Source of the DNA: Ignelater luminosus
Taxonomy: Eukaryota; Arthropoda; Insecta; Coleoptera; Elateridae
Assembly (NCBI GenBank): GCA_011009095.1
Contig: VTPC01090911.1
Span: 143,200 to 207,199 of the forward strand
Length of the DNA: 64,000 nt
Direction of reading: 5' to 3'
The translations under genes were made by a program, and so were the position numbers. The notes beneath the pieces are model-generated. The model saw only the letters and a list, made by a program, of their open reading frames with translations, was not told the DNA's origin and did no database searches. Shown piece after piece: positions 11,411-23,617 of the stretch (its first letter is position 1; each line of letters opens with the position of its first letter).

Positions 11411-14200
11411 ATATTTCTTGTATCCTGTTAAAGGTGTCCGCTAAACTTTTTGCGAGAGTTTAGAAATAATTACCTTCATTTTAATAAACAATGGTTAGGG
11501 TAAATACACAGTTTTTTGACTAAACTGCCTTATCATGAATGACAAGATTTGGACAATAAATTTGCAAAATTCCATTGTTGGTAACGCTGGAAGTGCGTAA
11601 ACGCAGTCGTGAGTAGCAACATATTTATTCTTTGTGTACTGCAAGTGGCGTCAGTCTATCACTTGTTTATCGTATTGCACTGAGTGTACTCAAGAAATAT
11701 CCGTCGAAATATATACTGACACAAAGAATTAATAAATTTATACTAACATTTGTGTGACAAAAGTTTACTAGACAATTCCATATTTATGGAAATGCAAACC
11801 GATTTGATAACGCAACATCCAAATAAAAAACGAATGGAAATTTCTCGATACATATTGCAAGGTCTAGGCATTTGTGATTTTACAATCGATTTTCCGAAGA
11901 AGATTTTAGTTGCTATCTTGATTTATTATTAGATAAGATATATTACAACCACTAAGCAAATTTTAAGAGTTCTACTATGATGAAATTATTAACAACAACG
12001 TTAATAATGAAGCGTAATTCTCATACTATGTAAAAAGGATGATAGAATGATCAAAGGCGGGCATTTTTTTAAAAATTAATAGCAATAAAGTTGTACTGTA
12101 AGTTGGGTGGATGTTTTCGAAATTTATATACTAAATTTAAATTCCAGTATTCCACTTCTTGTGTGTGTACTACATTGCTTTCTATTACTTCTATGCAATT
12201 TGACTCGTAAACGTGCAAAAGCAAAGGTTCACGCGTGTGTCATAAAAGTCAAATTGTCGTACACGTATATTCACAAACAAAACAGGACCTGCGAGGATTG
12301 GAATGTCGCTAAAACGTGTTTAGAATACTAAACGCTCTGGTTTGAGAAACTTTCCGGCGAATATTGTATGAAATAATATAATAATCTCTTTTGTGTATTA
12401 CGTATACACGACTGTATATTTGTATAAATCTGTACCTGCTTAACGAATAACGATGTAGTGTTAAACAATAAATTATGGAAATAAAAATGTAAGAGACCTT
12501 AGAAATAACTGCAGATTTTATAGAATAACAGAAAATATCCATCTCGTACCTACCTGTCTAGTTTTTTGCACATCAAGAAGTAAAATAATGGAAATTCAGA
12601 GCTAGCAAGTAACGAACGGTATAAAGCACGTTGGCTAGTTGTTCACGATCGATTGTACAAGTTAAAATAGTTTCCGAACTGTTACCACTTGTATGGAAGT
12701 TTGTTATTGTTTAAATGGTATAGTTCTGCGCAATTCCCACGCTAAATGATTACTACGGGACTAGACATTCGTTGGGAAAATTATAATTATCACATAAGTA
12801 TAATGCAGTACTTATATTTTGGTTAAAACAAACTAAATTTTGAACCGTTTTAAAAACATTTATTTAAAAGATAAAAGTTCTTTTCAGTGTAATGGTTAGA
12901 CAGGCAAATAGGGGCCATTACAAGAATCAAACCAGGGAATACTTCAAATAAAAAATCTATCAGCGTAAATATAATTTAAACAAGATAACGAATTTCTTTC
13001 AGCACAAATTTGTCTTAGACACCATATACTGCTTGTAAATAAAAATTTCATTTAGGATAGAATGATGAAGCTAAAATAACACAATAAGCTTAAACTAACT
13101 TTGTGTTTCTGCTTCCTCAGTTTCTAAGTTCGGCACTTGGGACAGACGGATTCTCAACGTAGATACATAATCTACCAAACTGAAATTATGCCTGGCATTA
13201 GTGTCCACGCCAAGGGAGAAGTGGTTTGCTATGGGATTCTTTCTAATAACGAACATCACATTGTAAGAATCGATAGTGTCAAAACATTGACTTACTCAAT
13301 GTGTGGCACATAAAATGTGTTCCAAACAATCCCTTAAGGAGAATACGAGTTAATCTTTCGGAATAAGAAACTTTACCCTGGAAGAATCGATTGTTATTTC
13401 TGACAGAATAAGAAACACAGATGGTTAAACCTTACCTTGATTAGTGGAGGAAATCGTTGGAGTCGACTTCAAGATTAAACTACAAGTGATGTCTAAGAAA
13501 TAACAACAGAAGAGAGGCAACAGACAAAACAGCGATCAACTTCACTTCTTAAAGTTGTACTAAAAAAAGAGTTGCTAGGCCTAGACAATCTGGGAAAGAA
13601 AAAAAAGAAGAAAGCTGGGAACAAAAACTTGAAAAAGAAAATCTATACGCAAGGATGTTCAAACATCAGAGGGATGTAGATGAGCACATGGACTCTAAAC
13701 ATCCCAAAGCAATACCTAGTACATCAGCTGGAATTTCTAGTAGTCAGATTCTATCCACCTTCAAGATTATTATAACTGTCTACATCTACCCAGACGACAG
13801 ACTTATTGCAAACAGGCAAGGCAGTTTCAGTAAGCTTCTGTAAAAAATGAGCTTACGAACATTTCTTGTAGAGTTCAAATCTTGGAAACGTCAAATCTTG
13901 CGTATTGATCAGGAATAAACTACATGTTATTCCTAATTTTTTAACTTCTGTTTCAGAAATCTAGCAGCAATAAAACTGAAATATTAGGTAAACCAAAAAC
14001 ATGCTTTAGAAATACCCAGAAATGGTCACTACAGCTATAGGAGGCAACAACATACAACAAACCCAGAGGATCAATACAACCTACACACAACTATCATGCC
14101 ATCGAGATAAATGGGGAATGAATAACTTAACCCAAATTATATATAATTATTCATTTTTAGTGAAATTTAAAGTGCGATAATTCTGCAGCTTTAACGAATC
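11411..14200. other. A+T-rich sequence without recognised genes
   Basis: No coherent coding signal. A 62-residue frame at 13655-13843 begins with a zinc-finger-like tail (FKHQRDVDEHMDSKHPK) but lacks the cysteine pair, so I do not call it. Confidence 0.5.
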
Positions 14201-14204
14201 ACCG

Positions 14205-14298
14205 CGTTAGTTGAGTAGCCTGGAAGGTCCCTCGCGGCATCCGAGAAGGCCAGAGTTCAAATCCCACCGATAGAACTGTAAAACAACGATATGCATCT
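14205..14298 (+). repeat. tRNA-like sequence, possible SINE head
   Basis: A box-B-like motif GTTCAAATCCCAC (about 14256-14268) is preceded some 50 bp upstream by an A-box-like 'tagttgagtagcctgga'. The spacing and the T-arm wording resemble a tRNA-Leu/Ser-derived SINE head with an internal polymerase III promoter. The stems do not pair well enough to be a working tRNA. It is directly followed by a MITE insertion. Confidence 0.35.
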
Positions 14299-14306
14299 AT
14301 GTAACG

Positions 14307-14375
14307 CAGTGACGGCACATTTCAAAAATCTTGCGGCATACTATAGTGCCGCGGCAAAGTGGTTGAAAATCACTG
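14307..14375. mobile_element. 69-bp hAT-type MITE with 8-bp target duplication
   Basis: The element starts CAGTGACGGCAC and ends in TCACTG, giving 6-bp perfect terminal inverted repeats. The right end read in reverse is CAGTGATTTTCAACCACTTT, the wording typical of insect hAT elements. A subterminal palindrome (gcggca ... tgccgc) lies inside. It is flanked on both sides by the identical 8-bp sequence ATGTAACG (14299-14306 and 14376-14383), the target-duplication length of hAT transposition. It carries no coding capacity and would need a transposase supplied in trans. Confidence 0.9.
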
Positions 14376-14399
14376 ATGTAACGTATACTTTTGTTATGG

Positions 14400-14690
14400 A
14401 CTCTTTCACGCAATAAGGAATCAACCAGCACTTAAGAAGTTTTGAGAAACTGGCATTTAAAGTTTATTTCATTAAATTAATCCTTTTAGTCACGAATTAT
14501 CAATTTTGCCAAAAAAATTTGAAACTCGAGAATCTGATAGTATGAATTATTTAAAAATTTTTTGATCTCTTGTAAAAAATATCTTTTTAGCATAATTATT
14601 GAAATATTCTATGTACTACTTGTAAATTGTGAGTCGATCGTTGCATAAAAGTCTAATAAATACAACTTTTACTTTTTATTTTGTATAATA
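14400..14690. other. A+T-rich flank of piggyBac
   Basis: No features recognised. The piggyBac 3' end should lie here, but I could not identify its terminal repeat or a bordering TTAA. Confidence 0.4.
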
Positions 14691-16140
14691 ATAAAAAATA
14701 ACAATTTTGTTTTTTTTTGTATGCACAAATGTACTTTACATTTGATACAGTAGCAATTTGTTTTGCCAGTACAATTTGGATATTTACAACGACTTTGGGA
14801 AGGTTTATCATCAAAATCTAGTAAATGGCCAATACCATCTAGTCTTACTTCTTTGATGAGACAAACTTCCTGTTGACGTTTCCTTTTAGACGAAGTGGGT
14901 GTCGCTAGACTTGACGCTTTTGAGCTAGATGGTAAACCTTGGGGGAAATTATTGGTTGGAGATGGTCTGCCTCTTTTTCTTAGTAAATGTTTTCAAGAAA
15001 GAATCAGAGCTTCCGCCACATACAGACGGAAACTAAACAGATACAAAATTTCTTGTTTTGGAGTTTTTAAGTTTTCAGCCTATTGTCGATAGTTAAGCCA
15101 AGCGTTTGTACAACTGATATCAACTGCATGGGTAAATATCCTCATAGTCCATTATTTGGAGCGAAATAACGTTCTGTAAATATTGTAATAAAAATATCCA
15201 TTTTGTCCACTCCACCCATATATTGGTTATACATTTGAATAACTTCCAGACGGGAAACATCTACATATTGTTTGTGATTTTTTTATCCCATCTTTGGCAA
15301 AAACCTTTGGTATCAATAAATTGGAAATTTGAGGCAAGTGCGACCACTTTGTTGTCGTACCATTGAGTCATTACGACTTATCTATTACTACTTATTGTTT
15401 CTTCATAGGAACCTCTCCCAAGAGCTTTCTATTCAGATTCTTCAAAAATGATGGCTTAACAAATCTGCTAATTCTTGCAGTGCAGGTGGCATAAATATTT
15501 GTGTTTTGCAACCACAGTAGTAATTGATAATTGGAATAATAATGATCAAAAAATAATTTATAATTTGGTTGAGTGATTCTCCCACACAACGTAGTGACTA
15601 TTGCAGCACTTTGTCCAATTGCTTGTGTGTGAAGAGCATTGAGTTCTGTAGTTAAACCCTCATATAAAAGAAAATCATACAATATGCCACTGGCACCACA
15701 AAGGGTTTGTAGTTTTATTACCCATAAACAAGGCTTACCTTTTACGTATTGTTTTACGTTCAAATTTCCCTTGAAGGGAATCATTTGTTCGTCAATTGCT
15801 AAATTAGTTTTCAATTGCAGTTCTTTGCATCTCTTTCTTATGCAATTGTATAATGGTCGAACCTAGTGTCTACAATATGTGAGTGTGATCGCAACTTACA
15901 GAAACGATTATAATTTATGTTGTCTCAAATTAGAGGCATGGACACTTTGTTGTTCCAATAGAGTCTTACCGTTGATAAATGCAGATTACCCATTATGATG
16001 TGCACGCCAACAAAAGTTTTGATTTCTCGAGAATTTATTGCTTCAAAACGAGCATTATTTTGTAGACGGTATGGATTTGTAAATTTGGCGGTGTCTTTGA
16101 ATAATTCTTCTGTGAGATACCTTGAAAAAGTTTACTTTTT
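14690..16140 (-). mobile_element. piggyBac element A, degraded
   Basis: A minus-strand piggyBac whose transposase can be followed from an N-terminal part at about 16130 down to a C-terminal cysteine-rich domain at about 14710. Order, as expected for the family: N-terminal region, core around LAIDEQMIPFKG, FDHYYSNYQ block, and the zinc-binding tail. Element ends were not found. It belongs with PGBD4-like piggyBac sequences. It lies next to a remnant of an unrelated protein family (16305-17050) on the same strand. Confidence 0.85.
14700..16130 (-). pseudogene. piggyBac transposase A (PGBD4-like)
   Basis: The best-preserved part is 15392-15814: 140 residues containing LAIDEQMIPFKG (first catalytic Asp) and LFFDHYYSNYQLLLWL (second catalytic Asp) of the DDE_Tnp_1_7 fold. 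Upstream in the minus direction, frames around 15850-16130 give LTEELFKDTAKFTNPYRL and then FVGVHIIMGNLHL, the N-terminal domain. Downstream, 14710-14810 gives CKYPNCTGKTNCYCIKC, the cysteine-rich DNA-binding domain. The protein would excise the element at TTAA sites. Frameshifts at about 15400, 15820 and elsewhere make it non-functional. Confidence 0.85.
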
Positions 16141-16304
16141 CACAAATTTTTTCCAGATCTTTAAATAAATTGTAAAAGTATGTCTAAAATGCATATTAAG
16201 ACTTAAAAATTGAAATACGTATTATTGAAGGTTTGTATAATACGAATTTCTAAACGCCCAAACGGTACGCCCTTCTCTATGCGCAGTGGCGGCCATTCAT
16301 TTGC

Positions 16305-17050
16305 AAAACGTCATTCCCCAGGTTGCCGTAAATCCGTTTTGTCCTGAATGGGTATGTATAAAATGGGTGATTTGCAATTGGAATTAAGTGTAAAATTCAC
16401 TTTAAGTCATCAACCTTAGCCTGAACTATCGATTTTCCTTCAGGCCAAAGGATTTTCAAATGTTGAACAAAAATATTACTACTCGATGATGGTAGTTTTC
16501 CCTTGCCTCTTTTTTTATATATTTATTTTGGTAGAATTATGTGCCATTGTATGTAGTTTTATAAAAATCACTGTAGGGTTTCTCTTTGATAACCTTTAGT
16601 TTCTTTATAGTGAGCCAATCTACCTTGGAATCATTTTTTGTCTTCTTTCTGTTGGTAATTTTCTTTTCTATGCTACGGGTACTAAGAAAATCTTCCTTTT
16701 GCATAACTTCGACCTTGATAGAATATTTTTACAGTTTTCTATTTGATGTATTCTTCTGGCGAAAATTATTTTTGTTGAATTTTCAAGGCACTTTCATCAT
16801 CTCCAGAATCACTAGCATTCGGTAAAAAACTGTGCCCAGACACCAAGAACCTTAATCCATTTTTATCTAGGGTAGCTTCTTCTTCTAAAATGTATTTTAA
16901 CAGCAACACTATCTTGGTGTTACGATTGTGACCTCCACAGGAGTCACTTCATAAAATTGATTCTTGAATTTTGTCATTAATATGGTTAACAACATACTTT
17001 CGTATGCATGAGCCTACTTCTTGTGCCTTCCTGCATCCAGGCTAAATTGC
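16305..17050 (-). pseudogene. Repeated insect protein family with D-S-C-G-G-H-N-R-N motif
   Basis: On the minus strand, frames read AQEVGSCIRKYVVNHINDKI, then SDSCGGHNRNTKIVLLLKYI, FLVSGHSFLPNASDSG, FSPEEYIK and finally LKILWPEGKSIVQAKVDD. From memory, proteins with this series of motifs (DSCGGQNRN, FLVSGHSFLPND) occur in many copies in beetle, aphid and other insect genomes; their biochemical role is not established to my knowledge, though the acidic pattern looks like an RNase H-like nuclease fold. Here there is a stop just before the DSCGG block and further frameshifts after SFLPN. The expected D after N in SFLPND is replaced. Confidence 0.6.
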
Positions 17051-17059
17051 AGCAACAAG

Positions 17060-17610
17060 CTGGCTCACACGGTCTTGAATTCTGTAAAGGCAACTGCTAC
17101 TAAAGCATCCCAAAGCCATTTCTTCTTGACTGCGAGCAGGTTCGACAGCCGGTTAAAACATAGTTGCAAAACCATCGACAAACTTTGAAACATAAGCGGA
17201 GTTCTCTTTGCTACTATTTTCTGTGACGCTCACGACGACGTGGCTAAGGTACTGGATTTCTGCGGTGTTAAGAAGACGCATTTTGTAATTCACGCATTTG
17301 AAGTCTTTTAAACACTAGGCATAAGTGTTGTAAAATCTCCCATTGTTCTTTAAGTAAATAATGATATCGCCCAGATAGATGAGGGCAAACTTATGTAGGT
17401 CAACAGTGAAGACTTTCTGGAATGTGGCGGGTATTTACTTAAGGCCAAAAGACATGACTTTAAATTGGTAGAGCGCAATATCTAGGGCCGAAAAAGTGGT
17501 ATATTGGTGACTGAACCCTTCCATGTGTGCTGCCAGGTTGATTGGCGAGAATATTCGTGCCTGCACCAGATCTCAAAGTTTCTTAAATTATCCTATTCGG
17601 TCCTACGGTC
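17060..17610 (-). pseudogene. Ty3/gypsy reverse transcriptase fragment
   Basis: Minus-strand translation shows the RT palm of a Ty3/gypsy LTR retrotransposon: FSALDIALYQFKVMSFGLK (17400-17500), then IPATFQK and HKFALIYLGDIIIYLKN, where the usual YLDDIII catalytic box has become YLGDIII. It continues with QYLSHVVVSVTENS. Only RT is present, with no protease, RNase H or integrase. It is a short scrap between the D-S-C-G-G family remnant and piggyBac B. The loss of the first catalytic Asp shows decay. Confidence 0.7.
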
Positions 17611-17689
17611 TAGCCAACTGAACACTTTTTTAAATGTTATTTTATTTATAAATCCAGCATACTGGACCTCTACTTTATAAAATTTAACT

Positions 17690-19570
17690 TCTCATTTTTT
17701 ATTTGGTTTTTAGCTAAGGATTGGTTTAGACCATTACACGATGCCGAATTGACAAGGTTGCTAAATGAAAGCGATTTGGGAGAATATTCTGAAGACAAAA
17801 CAGAAAATGTATCTAAAAGTTTGGAAGTTTTAGAAAACGTTTGAGGAAGATGAAGATGAACATATGGAGCAGCTAATTAATCGTTTTGATGTCAGTGAAA
17901 TACAAATGCTACAAGATGAAAACGGATCTATAAATACTAATATGAACAATGGCTTTTCTACAGAGGATGACTTACCTCATAGTAAAGTAGCTAATTCTTT
18001 AAAACAATCTAGAGAAAGAAAAAGACAACTAAAATGGAACAGTAAGAAATTTAATTCTGACATTTCAAAAGTTATTGATATTGAATGCACAATAGAGAAA
18101 GAAAGAACTAGATTCCCTTCGATTAGCTTAACCAATACTTTAATGATGAGTTTTGGAAATTGATTGCAAACAAAGTAATATTAGCGTTTTTCAGAATAAT
18201 AAACCACCTCTGAAAGCTGCGTCTCTAGAATATAAATAATTATGGGTTGTTTGAAACTACCGAGAGAAAGAATGTATTAACAAAAATCGTTAAAAAGAAC
18301 TTTAGTTACTCAAATACCAAACAATAGATTTTGTAAATTACGTAATTATTGCACATGATAAACAACTTTGAGATAACCGAAGTAACTAAAAAATAAAAGA
18401 GATTATGGCAAGTACATTCAGTAATAGATGTTATTAAAAGAAAATCTAACTCGCTTAATTATCTCAGTATAAATAGATGAGCAAATGATTCCTTTTACAG
18501 AAACAACAGTTTTTACTACAATTTATCAAAAACAAGCCTGAGCCTGTAGGCTTGAACAACTTTGTTTCAGCGACGCCGCGGGTCTTGAATTTAAAATATA
18601 TTAAGGCCCGAAAACATGGCTGTCGGGAAAATCTAAACCTGAATTAGGTATTGGAGGCAGTATTGTAAAAAACTTACTGAGAAAGTAAAAGCTGGGTATA
18701 CAGTGTACATCGATCGATACTTTACATCTTGTCCTCTTTTGGATTATCCAATTGAACAAGGAATTTAAACTACTGGAATACTGTTATTGAGGCTACCACC
18801 AAACCTGAAAACAATGTTAAAACCTGATAAAATGCTTTCAAACGAAGGTAGAGGAGCTTTCGAAGAGCTTGTAGGCGAAGATAACAGAATGTGTATTGTA
18901 AAATGGTACAGTAATTGTCTTGTACCTGTTGCAAGCACTTCCGAAAGATCAGAGCCGATTGTGCAAATTCGTAGATGGGATAACAAAATAAAGATTACAT
19001 CAGGGTACCTAGACATAGTGCAATAACATCTTACAACTATTCTATGGGTAGAGCAGACTTGAATGACCGTGTGATGGCTTAGTACCGCATTTCGCAAAAA
19101 ACAAGAAAATGGCCAGTGAAAGTTTTCTTTATTTTATTGACTTGGCGCTCGTTAATTCCTGCATAGACTACAACTTGGATCAACGAGCAAGCAAGACTTT
19201 AAACAAAAATATAATGGATTAATTATTTTTCAAAATCTACGTTGGGGAATGTCTAGTGTATAGTGCCAAAAGCCAGACTGAAGCTCAAGATGATGCAGAC
19301 CAGAAATATACAAAGTCCCGAAAAAAACAAAAGCTCAGTGCACCACAAAATATACCATCAATTGAAGTGAGAAAAACAGAAAATAAGCATCAGCTTATAT
19401 GTGCAGTGCAGGACAAAAATAAATACAAAGACATCGGAAATGATTGCAAACCACATGACCACTAATTTAAAAGTGACGCGAAATTTTATTTTTCGATGTT
19501 GGCCATACTACGGAGTAACGTCCACCCCAGTACATTTCTAACTGAAAATTACATTGGCGTGCGTGCGTTA
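17690..19570 (+). mobile_element. piggyBac element B, degraded
   Basis: A plus-strand piggyBac that can be followed from the N-terminal acidic region through the core to the cysteine-rich tail over about 1.9 kb, close to the expected coding length. It differs in sequence from piggyBac A and C, so it is a separate family. Terminal inverted repeats and TTAA were not identified. Confidence 0.8.
17700..19570 (+). pseudogene. piggyBac transposase B
   Basis: N-terminal part: DWFRPLHDAELTRLLNESDL at 17715, then 17864-18163 with an acidic, then lysine-rich stretch ending FPSISLTNTLMMSFGN. Core: a degraded form of the 'DEQMIPF' block at about 18480 (KMIPFTETT), LGIGGSIVKNLL at 18640, and the catalytic IDRYFTSCPL at about 18710. 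Then KMLSNEGRGAFEELVGEDNR (18829) and SEPIVQIRRWDNKIK (18950), followed by KMASESFLYFIDLALVNS (about 19108) and CLVYSAKSQTEA (19250). The tail near 19510-19560 keeps part of the zinc-binding domain (NVHPSTFLTEN). At least six frameshifts or stops are present. Confidence 0.8.
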
Positions 19571-20600
19571 CGTGATTTGTTGTTTCTTTGTTTTGTATTT
19601 CTTACAGTTTGTTTTGTTCTACTTAAAGATCAATCTTTTTCAACACTAAATCTGCTTTTTGTGAGTCAACCGAGATAGGTTAGATTTAACGCATTCAAAG
19701 TGTGATAATAAATTTAAAATATTTAAGCTTTTAAATAGTTTCATCATATATTCAATTCTGTTCTACTGAAACGGAATTACAGAACTACAACAGAGCTACC
19801 AATAGTGCAAGATGTGTTGCCTAACCAACAGTAAATTTTGTTTATTTTTTTTCTTCTCTTCCGAACACTGGTATGGATGGTGACGGAATGGAACATTGTC
19901 TTGAAGTTTAATTTTGTGTTTCGTGGTCCGTGTTGTAGATATTCTTTGTTCTTTGTTGAAAAGCTCCGCGAAGTTCAGGCTGAAGAGAGTCTGAAAACTA
20001 GGCGACGTGAGATGGGCTTTAGAATTTATCGTGTAGCGGACGGCTGTTTTCTCAGTTGTTTCCTTGTGGGTACAACGGTGACGATGTTGATTAATGTGCG
20101 CAAGCTTTTGAAAAACTTGCAATCGAAGTTGGTTCTTTCTCGAAGTGGCTTTCAAAGACTAAAATGGCGGGCTTCACTAAAGATTTGCGAGGCTGTTCTG
20201 TGGAAGGCTGCTGGTATAGGACAACGATATTGTTGAGCTTGCTGGTTAAGACACGTAGTGACGTTGAGGACAATGGTTGCATTGAGGTAGCTGTATCTTC
20301 TGAGGCTTCTACAATTGACTGGTCGACAGAGGCAGATTGAACAAAGACACGGTACTAGCTATTTCTTCTCTCAGTGAGATCGAGCGCTGCGATTTTTAAA
20401 CAGCTAGTATCGCATTTTACGCTAATAGCTGCTGTGCTGTCGTGGATCTTCATCGTCGAATCAGTTATATTCGGGTAATGCAAAGACGCTGGGCAGTTGT
20501 TAACTGTTTAGCTAACGCAATAGCGCAGCTATGAGGGCGTTGTCGGGTGACGCCAATTGTTTCGGTTTCTCAGGTAATTATCCTTGATCTTCTACCCCAA
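19571..20600. other. Unassigned, partly G+C-rich sequence
   Basis: Overlapping frames on both strands (plus 19838-20236; minus 19796-20155 and 20091-20282) compete, and neither shows a known motif. The minus frame is rich in His/Thr/Lys/Gln. The open frames may simply reflect the raised G+C content. Confidence 0.35.
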
Positions 20601-23500
20601 GTGGAAGTAGGTTTTATGTTGCATACTTAGTGTGAATATTTTTATTACAGCACACTATAAATGTATGAGGTTAGGAAGATTATGTGTGAAATAAGAGACA
20701 TATTGTACTGGGTTAATAAAATCGGTCAAGGGTTTCAGAGCTAAACAGTTGGCTAGTAAGGTTGACTCGATTATGATTGACGAAGTAGAAAGACGAGTTT
20801 TGTTTGTAATCTTGCATGAAGGCCTATTTTAGAAATGAAAAATCCGCTCTTTATTAATTTATTATCTTAGAATCTAACAAGCAGTGTACTTTTTAATTAC
20901 CAAAGAAGTTAGAGCAATAAATAATTGAACTGTAAAAATGCATCGCAAAATAAATTAGTAAATGCATATTCTAATAGTTGTATATAAATTTCACTCGATT
21001 TTAAGTTTTTTTATATAACGATAGTGTGTTTAACTTAGACTTAATGCGATCCCATTGAAAAACATTGTACTATAAACAAAACTAAATATTAAAATGTTTA
21101 AGCAGAAGTAACAATGGGAACGCACCGTTCAATATTCTAACACCTATAGATGGTATTTTACGATCTTTTCAATTGCTGTCTTTTTTTTCTGCAACGATGA
21201 ACTCTTGCCTTTATCGACAGCAGTACTTCTTAATATAGACATTTCCTTGGAAAACGCTTCACACTTGTTACGCAATACACAACAATATTGCTTTGAAGTA
21301 ACGATAAAAATATAAAATTATTCGTCTTTCGAATCAAAGTTAAACTAATTTTTAAAATATCAAAGCGGAAAAGACAAATTTCTTATATTATATGAGGGGG
21401 TAAAAAATAATTCACTAAACTTTACTAATTCAGCCGTTTGCATCTATCAGAAACTTTTAAAGCCTTGCCGACAGGCAATCAATTATTTTAAGGGGGGAGA
21501 TTCGCAAAACCCGTCGATTTGAGAAATAAGGGTTCGAAATTGAAAGTAAACAATGCTTTTTTTTAAGATGAAACGTTCAGAAAATTAAACAGTGGATTCT
21601 TTCCTTATTTAAAAAATAAGGAGTATGATATATTGATTGATGAAGTTATTTTTAAAATAACGAATAAAAAACATGTTTTTAATTATAGAAAAATAAGAAA
21701 AAGACGGTAATATTTCACTTTCGATAAAAGCAATTGGCTGCTCTTTATCATTTGTTGTTTTTGCTTGAAGTTAAATCGATTTTTAAAATAAGCTCTTAGT
21801 GGTAAATGTTTCTGTAAAAATGAGCTTTCTAGAAGATTTACAAATAGAATTTCCCGTGTTATCGCTATTTTCCCCGTTTTATATTCGTTGCAAACGATAT
21901 GAATAAGAAAGTGCTAAGAATATCAGAAACGTAGAAAACTGGAAATATTAATCTTATTATTATTGCTTTTCGATATCAGAAGGATGTAGTTCAAAATTCA
22001 TGCTACACATTTTGTTGAGTTTTCTCAGTTTCATATAATTTTATTTTCATTTCTTGCAGAAACTGAAACTTTATGCGCTTGTTTTGACAAAACATAGACT
22101 AACCAGAATCTCATACGAGATTATATTTATTATTTAAAAAGCTTCCAAAGGGTCCTACTTCTCGCACGGCTTCTTTAATTCCCATATCAATCCTGACGTA
22201 TACGTATACTGAAAGAATTAAAAAATTATAGGTGTCGTCAGGAAAGGCAAACAGGGAAGCCTTTAGGGAGTGAAACAAAGCACGATCAAGTTCAATATCC
22301 CTATGTTGTGGTAAACGGAAGCGGATACAGACACACCCCAACTATTTCATTATACAAGCACAAGCAATAGGGTCCACCTCTTGAATCTATTATGGATGTA
22401 AATCGTTTAACCCGAGTATGACTGCACAATTATTGCCGTTAATTTTGTTAGTGTCGACGTTTACAACAGGATTTCCATGAGGATTATTTTAGATTATACG
22501 ATCAATTCACTATTCAATACCAGTCGTACACTAAAACTCCGTAGGTACTTCGAATAAATGATCTGGATTTATTATTAAAGTAATTCTCTCCGACGAGGAC
22601 GAAAAATAAAAAAGAATAAATAATTGCAATTGGAAAAGAATTCAATATTGAACTTATCTCGGTCAGATACAATTGAATTTTCTATTTAAAAATAGAACAC
22701 TTTAACGTTGTTAGCTTGCAGTGTTCAAATGAATACTGCTTTTCCTTTTTTGTTTCTAGAACTGTTTCAGATCACACCCTTAATGGGATTAAATTGCAAT
22801 ATATCTTGCTAAAAAATTTAAAACAAAAGTAAGTAGCTAGAAACTAATGGAATATATCAGATATTAAACTTTAGCACAATAATGCCTTAAAAGAATTTAA
22901 AAAATGTAGCAAGAATGAGGAAAGATTTTGTTCTTCAAATTTATTTTATTGGACTACATGTTTTGTCAATCTAAGTTAAGTAGTTTTAATTTTAATTAAG
23001 CTCAAAACTTTTTTGCTTTATTTTTCTATGTGGAGGTTATTGTTCACAATTCAATACCTCGGAAAGACTATGGTAGGAAATCTGTTTGTTACGGTACTAT
23101 TGAGTTTTTAGCACCGTGATACTTACTACACGAACACCATAACTAGTTCTCTGTCGGTGAAAATGAGTACGGTTCAGTATTCATTGTTGAAGAGAGAATT
23201 ATTGACTACATCTTCAAATCCACTTTGCAGTCTATGTCGATCCTGCGTATTTGAATTCCTGCCCAAGATGTATTTTCTGCTATCGTATTCCGTTTGATTC
23301 AGTTTGATCTTCATTCTATAGGTAAACCTCTTTATGAAATAACTGTTGTTTTTGACCATTAATTTGCTGGTAGTTTCCTCTCTTCAAACCTGGAGGTAAG
23401 ATTGAAACGTCTCGTCAATTACCATCTGGTATTAAAAAATAATTAAATTTCAAAATTGGAAATTTTTAAGTTTCCTCTAGGCACTACGAAGTTATTTTCC
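20600..23500. other. A+T-rich sequence without recognised features
   Basis: Long noncoding stretch. A 76-residue minus frame at 22111-22341 shows no recognisable motif. Confidence 0.5.
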
Positions 23501-23578
23501 ATTTGTTATCCGTTACCTCGTGTAGCTCTGAAGAGCGCACTATCTCTTTTTCAACGCCACTCTCTATGTGGTCCTAAC

Positions 23579-23617
23579 TAAAGACCTCGCTACGCTAGCT
23601 GGAGGTCTTTTACTAGT
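23579..23617 (+). repeat. 11-bp hairpin followed by CTAG
   Basis: TAAAAGACCTC (23579-23589) and GAGGTCTTTTA (23603-23613) are perfect inverted copies around a 13-bp loop, and CTAG T follows at once (23614-23618). A hairpin close to CTRR with a following T is the signature of a Helitron 3' end, but normally a few bases lie between hairpin and CTRR. I found no matching 5' TC end. Confidence 0.4.

Noticed and set aside
13655-13843. Possible C2H2 zinc finger
   Set aside because: The His pair is in place (DEHMDSKH), but the upstream Cys pair is absent and there is no second finger.
14205-14298. A true tRNA gene
   Set aside because: The box B motif is good, but acceptor and T stems do not pair convincingly, so only a tRNA-like repeat is proposed.
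16586-16825. Plus-strand frame of 79 residues, Phe/Leu-rich
   Set aside because: Shadow of the minus-strand D-S-C-G-G family remnant.
22111-22341. Minus-strand frame of 76 residues starting MGCVCIRFRLPQ
   Set aside because: No motif, no neighbours and no supporting signal; length is within chance for this region.
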